A stretch of 64,000 nucleotides of DNA, taken from NCBI RefSeq assembly GCF_036884655.1, contig NC_088357.1, positions 4,641,001-4,705,000 of the forward strand. Reading direction: 5' to 3'. Origin of the DNA: Musa acuminata AAA Group (taxonomy: Eukaryota > Streptophyta > Magnoliopsida > Zingiberales > Musaceae). Positions within the stretch are counted from its first letter, which is position 1. Each line of letters starts with the position of its first letter. The translations under genes were made by a program, and so were the position numbers. This document shows, one piece after another, positions 62,901 through 64,000 of the stretch. The notes under the pieces are model-generated. The model was given only the letters and a program-made list of their open reading frames with translations, searched no databases and was not told where the DNA came from.

Positions 62901-63566
62901 GTGTCTTCAGGAGGTTGCGGGTGAGTGTTGAGCATGATCTGGGGGGAACTGATGCTTCTCCAAAAACAATAAGATTTTTCGTACCTTACTGGATTCAGAA
63001 TGATTCATCAGTGCCACTTTCATATCGCATTGTAGAGGTGGAACCAGTGGACAGCTCCGATGCTGATTCTCTATTAATTTCTAGAGCAGTTAAATCTGCA
63101 AAGTTTTCCATGAGAAGCTCCTCAAAGTCTTTTGATAGAAGAAATTCTAATACAAGGAGAAACATTCAGATATATGATGTTATCGAGGATATTAGTTCAA
63201 AATTCGTTATGTTCTCTCCACAGGATTTTATGAACCGTAGTGGCAGTATGTCGTTTCAGTCTCGTGGCAGCAGTACTTGTACCTCACGAGTAGGAATATC
63301 TATTGCTGTCAGCCACTGTGATAAGTACAGTCTTGGAATCTCTCTTCTTGAGCTTGAAAGCAAGGTTATAATGATCTCTATACATGTGTTTTTAATCTGT
63401 GATTTTAGAGAAGTTGATATTGTTATTGCTTATACTTTGTCTTAAGCTTTGATGATTAATGACATGAAATCTTTTACAGGAGCGGGTTGATTTTAATGCA
63501 TTTGCTTCTGATGGATCATATTACAGGTTATCAGCACAACTTAAGATGGCTTCTGACAGAACCAAG
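8027..63566 (+). CDS. VPS13: VPS13-family lipid transfer protein with PH, VPS62 and C2 domains (plant VPS13M1-like), 53 exons, 3' end off window
   Basis: Bridge-like lipid transfer protein of membrane contact sites; the family moves glycerolipids between bilayers through a long hydrophobic groove. I chained 53 coding exons (coordinates in the segment entries) whose phases all agree, for 10,296 nt or 3,432 residues. The order is chorein_N (1-110), VPS13 body, PH domain (about 840-941), further body, VPS62/DUF946 repeats (about 2037-2405), C2-like (about 2637-2745), DysF-like block (about 2953-3025) and the start of the VAB/SHR-BD region. The start [20 protein letters not shown] is a typical family N-terminus; only 15 nt of it are in exon 1. 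Plant relatives exceed 4,000 residues, so some 800 residues (rest of VAB, ATG2_C/APT1-like C-terminus) lie to the right. The architecture matches the Arabidopsis PH-domain VPS13 (I believe At4g17140, VPS13M1). All introns look GT-AG except intron 46 (GC-AG). No frameshift or premature stop was seen. Confidence 0.93.
8042..10321 (+). other. VPS13 intron 1
   Basis: 2.28-kb intron directly after the fifth codon (CAC|gtaag to ataatag|GTT). It is AT-rich with no supportable gene and no MITE of the GGTACCG family. Long first introns in plant genes often carry enhancing elements, but nothing specific is visible here. Confidence 0.7.
13464..13759. mobile_element. hAT-type MITE, GGTACCG family, copy A (296 bp)
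   Basis: It begins CAGGGTTCT and ends AGAACCCTG, a perfect 9-bp terminal inverted repeat. It is flanked by the exact 8-bp direct repeat GTGGTAAG at 13456-13463 and 13760-13767. CAGGG ends and 8-bp target duplications are diagnostic of the hAT superfamily. The interior has many GTACCG/CGGTAC palindromes and no transposase. Confidence 0.85.
13932..14315 (+). repeat. Imperfect tandem duplication, two units of about 165-185 bp
   Basis: Unit 1 (about 13932-14114) and unit 2 (about 14153-14315) share CCAGGTAT-GTTGAT/ATTGAT, TTAGGGCT, TCTGG-CCTTTTGAAGCA, GAGCTAGAAAC-like text, GAACTCATGTGCTTT and TTCTGTTATTTGC in the same order. No termini or target duplication were found, so the origin is unknown. 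Confidence 0.6.
15003..18706 (+). other. VPS13 intron 5
   Basis: 3.7-kb intron. It contains degenerate GGTACCG-family sequence from about 15390 to 16015. From 16016 to 18706 it is T-rich, with small repeated phrases (tctcagctttcata at about 16587 and 16712) and no gene. Confidence 0.65.
15705..16015. mobile_element. GGTACCG-family MITE, left boundary uncertain
   Basis: Dense GTACCG/CGGTAC motifs include the family core 'cggaccggtacataccg' (15960-15976). The right end reads accatg, matching the CATGG-type terminus of another copy. No convincing 8-bp duplication was found, so the left border is approximate. A more decayed related stretch lies at about 15390-15600 (begins caagga, with GGTATGGAC-like repeats). 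Confidence 0.6.
18935..19318. mobile_element. hAT-type MITE, GGTACCG family, copy B with (TA)n core (384 bp)
   Basis: It starts CAAGGATTGAAAT and ends ATTGAAAACCTTG. The exact 8-bp target duplication GTTCTTTG is at 18927-18934 and 19319-19326 (the match even extends by CA). The inside holds a (TA)n tract at about 19031-19117, a GC-rich patch with GCGACGTCGC palindromes, and the family core ggaccggtacgtaccgccc. Confidence 0.85.
19031..19117. repeat. (TA)n microsatellite, about 43 units, inside MITE copy B
   Basis: Uninterrupted alternating TA run. It produces artificial Ile-Tyr frames on both strands, which are not genes. Confidence 0.95.
20286..20612. mobile_element. GGTACCG-family MITE, inverted-end copy (about 327 bp)
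   Basis: The left end is CTTGGTTCTCAAT. The right end, read in reverse complement, is CAAGATTCTCAAT. Internal text carries repeated 'ggtcgaaat/ttcgaccgttaccgcccggtac' and the core ggaccagtacataccgccc. The flanks show no good 8-bp repeat, so the ends may be eroded. Confidence 0.65.
20772..20931. mobile_element. hAT-type MITE, GGTACCG family, short copy C (160 bp)
   Basis: It starts CATGGTTTGCCGTACC and ends GGTATTGCGAACCTTG. The flanking repeats are GTCAAAAT (20764-20771) and GTCAAAAC (20932-20939), 7 of 8 matching. An internal ctgtagcagtactgctacag hairpin is present. Confidence 0.8.
23763..26950 (+). other. VPS13 intron 15
   Basis: 3.19-kb intron between exons 15 and 16. No GGTACCG MITE and no recognisable gene. 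Several 60-80 codon frames on the minus strand (25309-26820) have no domain or splice support. Confidence 0.65.
29377..29573. mobile_element. hAT-type MITE, GGTACCG family, copy D (197 bp)
   Basis: It starts CAAGGATTGTTGTACC and ends GACAAACCCTG. The flanks are CATGTTAT (29369-29376) and CATGCTAG (29574-29581), 6 of 8 matching, so an older insertion. It contains ggtatgtaccggtttgatc. Confidence 0.65.
31110..31294. mobile_element. GGTACCG-family MITE remnant
   Basis: Contains ggaccggtatgtagc, acccataccgagcggc and the right end GCGAACCTTG at 31285-31294. The left end is not clear; caaggattgcag at about 30497 could be a distant left end of a larger or disrupted copy. No 8-bp duplication was found. 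Confidence 0.5.
32215..32504 (+). repeat. Two-unit tandem duplication of about 140-153 bp, cut by an LTR insertion
   Basis: Unit 1 runs 32215-32367 and unit 2 from 32368 to the LTR at 32505. They share caaggctaa-cttcagtgtggaggatttac, then agtaatcctgt-tttgagggttagtcacatg, and agttgtggagaatagtagc at very high identity. Unit 1 has an additional ~14 bp (repeat of tatttactt-like text). Confidence 0.85.
32505..34074. mobile_element. Solo LTR of an LTR retrotransposon (1,570 bp)
   Basis: It begins TGTTGGGAAATTTTGG and ends GACTAGCA, the canonical TG...CA termini. The exact 5-bp target duplication ACTTG is at 32500-32504 and 34075-34079. Inside, near 32865-32880, is ctatttatagagg, a TATA-like box expected of an LTR promoter on the plus strand. 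There is no gag/pol, primer-binding site or polypurine tract, so this is a solo LTR left by recombination. The lineage (Copia or Gypsy) cannot be decided from the LTR alone. Confidence 0.88.
38815..41558 (+). other. VPS13 intron 32
   Basis: 2.7-kb intron. The stretch 39580-40700 is A-rich on the plus strand, in contrast to the T-rich introns around it. It has two loosely similar parts (about 39590-39870 and 40310-40590, sharing gagattatg-ttg, cacaaggyc and ttccttcatccaaaa-like text). This suggests an old insertion of unknown type. No coding sequence is seen. Confidence 0.5.
43551..43768. mobile_element. Decayed GGTACCG-family MITE in intron 34
   Basis: Contains cggccataccagtgtac, ggtacgtactgtg and the right-end-like ggtattgcaaatcatg. 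The termini are approximate and there is no clear target duplication. Confidence 0.45.
44152..44320 (+). repeat. Imperfect tandem repeat, two units of about 84 bp
   Basis: TAGGCTTT-TTAATGATGAACGCAAAGGG-CCCAT and TAGGCTTT-TTGTGATGAGTGCAGAGGG-CTCAT are followed by related text ending agataaagttgaag / aaagatgagatatag. It lies in intron 34, origin unknown. Confidence 0.5.
45180..47558 (+). other. VPS13 intron 35
   Basis: 2.38-kb intron. It carries one or two decayed GGTACCG-family copies between about 45595 and 46215 (gtaccagtgtacc, ggactggtacataccatc). The remainder shows no gene. Confidence 0.55.
45595..46215. mobile_element. Decayed GGTACCG-family sequence, probably one element with a diverged interior
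   Basis: The left part is repeated gtaccatgtgttggtac-type text. The right part is ggtccgtgtaccgattag then ggactggtacataccatctgatac, the usual right half of the family. The interior (gagcgagcggagtgagaataag) resembles the interior of copy H at 57035-57424. The ends are not resolved. Confidence 0.5.
48830..49022. mobile_element. hAT-type MITE, GGTACCG family, copy E (193 bp)
   Basis: It is flanked by exact TTTGATCT at 48822-48829 and 49023-49030; the shared text extends to gtttgatctatg, so the exact border is ambiguous by a few bases. The right end is CATCGTACC...CAAAGG in reverse complement. The interior is accggtccataccggtatatc and ggtacggtatgtacc. Confidence 0.7.
49249..49735 (+). repeat. 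AT-rich minisatellite, four degenerate units of about 140 bp
   Basis: The anchor 'atcac/catta-taaacat-t' recurs at about 49269, 49409, 49551 and 49686, with spacings of 140, 142 and 135 bp. Between anchors each unit repeats 'cattaaa-gacattt/gcattg', 'ccaatat-gat-aaattt' and 'ctaatcacaa-attaaa'. It ends directly before GGTACCG-family sequence. Confidence 0.65.
50257..50500 (+). pseudogene. GC-rich, coding-like fragment carried inside MITE copy F
   Basis: An open frame of about 80 codons with balanced amino-acid use (Pro/Asp-rich start, then [20 protein letters not shown]) sits inside the element, in DNA far richer in GC than the surroundings. I do not recognise the protein. It could be a captured host exon or simply a GC-rich element core; there is no start-site or splice support, and the frame runs into the (TA)n tract. 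Confidence 0.3.
50520..50589. repeat. (TA)n microsatellite inside MITE copy F
   Basis: About 35 uninterrupted TA units. It occupies the same kind of internal position as the TA run of copy B. Confidence 0.95.
50770..51795 (+). repeat. Tandem segmental duplication in intron 38, two units of about 0.5 kb
   Basis: Unit A is about 50770-51277 and unit B about 51341-51795. Shared in order: acttgg-tat-tattggata, gttgtgaacttgtgata, aacatcgtttcatggtgca, ttcaaattcct-like text, gatcagaaaatgttctgt, cataggttttca, caaccagaaatagc and gttattggccata. Identity is roughly 75-80% by eye, so the duplication is old. Confidence 0.75.
55384..55561. mobile_element. hAT-type MITE, GGTACCG family, copy G (178 bp)
   Basis: It starts CAAGGTTTGACTTCTCG and ends GGCGAGCAAAACTTG, good inverted ends. 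The exact 8-bp target duplication CTTTTGAG is at 55376-55383 and 55562-55569. It has ggtatggtacgaac and tgtaccgcccataccatacc inside. Confidence 0.85.
55855..55933 (+). repeat. Two-unit tandem repeat of about 39-41 bp
   Basis: GGCATACTATTTGTACTAACC...GTCGACATACCA is followed by GGCATACTAATTGTACCAATC...ATCGACATACCA. Small, intronic, no known role. Confidence 0.7.
56527..56776. mobile_element. hAT-type MITE, GGTACCG family, diverged copy (250 bp)
   Basis: It starts GAAGGTTTGCAATACC and ends GAAATTGTGAACCTTG. The flanks are CCGATTGA (56519-56526) and CCGATTGG (56777-56784), 7 of 8 matching. A further decayed copy, with a weak right end ttaaaaccttg, follows to about 56925 next to a (TA)n tract. 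Confidence 0.7.
57035..57424. mobile_element. hAT-type MITE, GGTACCG family, copy H (390 bp)
   Basis: It starts CAAGGATTGAAATACCG and ends GAAATTGCATACCTTG. The flanks are GGTTAGAG (57027-57034) and GGCTAGAG (57425-57432), 7 of 8 matching. The interior has 'aacggtcaatttgaccgttgg' and 'aacggtcgatttcgaccgttacc' hairpins and the core ggaccggtacataccgcccg. This is the fullest and cleanest copy without a TA tract. Confidence 0.85.
58427..59966 (+). other. VPS13 intron 47
   Basis: 1.5-kb intron with one very decayed GGTACCG-like stretch (about 59125-59272, ending aaaccttg). Otherwise no feature. Confidence 0.55.
60236..63566 (+). other. VPS13: VPS13 exons 49-53: DysF-like block and start of VAB/SHR-BD region (residues 2784-3432)
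   Basis: Exons: 60236-60742, 60840-61661, 61742-61818, 62911-63364, 63480-63566. Exon 49 contains [20 protein letters not shown]. Exon 50 opens with a Trp-rich block ([17 protein letters not shown], then [12 protein letters not shown]) and then [10 protein letters not shown], the spacing expected of a DysF (peroxin/ferlin) domain. [30 protein letters not shown] and [19 protein letters not shown] follow. Exon 52 has [22 protein letters not shown], typical of the SHR-BD/VAB region of VPS13, where adaptors bind. Exon 53 ends KMASDRTK; the frame continues in exons past 64000. Confidence 0.88.
61819..62910 (+). other. VPS13 intron 51
   Basis: 1.1-kb intron. 'aaataataacttgggcct' occurs twice (about 62210 and 62275), a small local duplication. 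No gene was found on either strand. Confidence 0.6.
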
Positions 63567-64000
63567 GTTCTTTCTCATTCTTTTTATATATTTGGCATAT
63601 TATACAGGATCATCTGGGACTGACAAACCCATCTGAACTGACTAGTTCCTGGTTATCATGAATCTTTTTGTATCTGGAACAACCAAAGCAATCAATGTCA
63701 AACCTCAGTTGATTTAGGTTGTAAAATCAGGCCTTGTTGATCAATGTAATTCTATTAATAAGAAAAGAAAAGCTAAAGAACCATTCTCTTTCTTTTCCTT
63801 CATGTTAGAGGGCGATGATGTGAAGCATATGTGAAGTTTATAGTTTATTAGTCTAAGACCAGTTTCCTTTGGACAGGTACAATATTGTTATACTATTTGG
63901 TATCATTTAATAAATTAATAAAATAATAAAAATGAATAGTATATGCATAGGTATCCAGTTATGTTCTAATACGAATAGTTGGTCATGTCGGTAAATACTG
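63567..64000 (+). other. Start of VPS13 intron 53, continues off window
   Basis: The donor AAG|gttctt follows exon 53. No further exon is visible before the window ends. Confidence 0.7.

Overview
The window is plant nuclear DNA: long AT-rich introns with GT-AG borders, a plant-type CT-rich leader, transposon-derived repeats and two plant gene families. The organism is probably a monocot. The repeat style makes me think of Zingiberales such as banana (Musa/Ensete), but that is inference and nothing here proves the species.

Layout. (1) Positions 1-4439, minus strand: the 5' eleven coding exons of a serine carboxypeptidase-like gene (SCPL20-type). Its last exon(s), with the catalytic Asp and His regions, lie beyond the left edge. 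(2) Positions 4440-7640: a very AT-rich spacer between two divergently transcribed genes, with a fold-back repeat near the SCPL start. (3) Positions 7527-8026: a compact promoter and a leader holding a 69-bp tandem duplication. Each copy carries the same 8-codon upstream ORF. (4) Positions 8027-63566 and on past the right edge, plus strand: one giant VPS13-family gene. I could chain 53 coding exons in a continuous frame with no break (10,296 nt, 3,432 codons). The order is chorein_N domain, extended RBG/VPS13 lipid-transfer body, PH domain, VPS62/DUF946 repeats, C2-like domain, a DysF-like Trp/Arg block and the start of the VAB/SHR-BD region. The C-terminal several hundred residues are off the window.

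About four fifths of the VPS13 locus is intron, and the introns act as a trap for repeats. The most notable is a family of short non-autonomous elements rich in GGTACCG/CGGTAC palindromes. Ends of the best copies read CAAGG...CCTTG or CAGGG...CCCTG, and the copies are flanked by 8-bp direct repeats (three exact with clear termini, one exact with degenerate termini, the rest with one or two mismatches). These are hallmarks of hAT-superfamily MITEs. One copy carries a GC-rich, coding-like insert. Intron 25 holds a clean 1,570-bp solo LTR with a 5-bp target duplication. Intron 38 holds a minisatellite, two MITEs and a 0.5-kb tandem duplication. Intron 46 looks like a GC-AG intron.

The two genes have no obvious functional link: one is a secretory-pathway or vacuolar peptidase-fold enzyme, the other a bridge-type lipid transfer protein acting at membrane contact sites.
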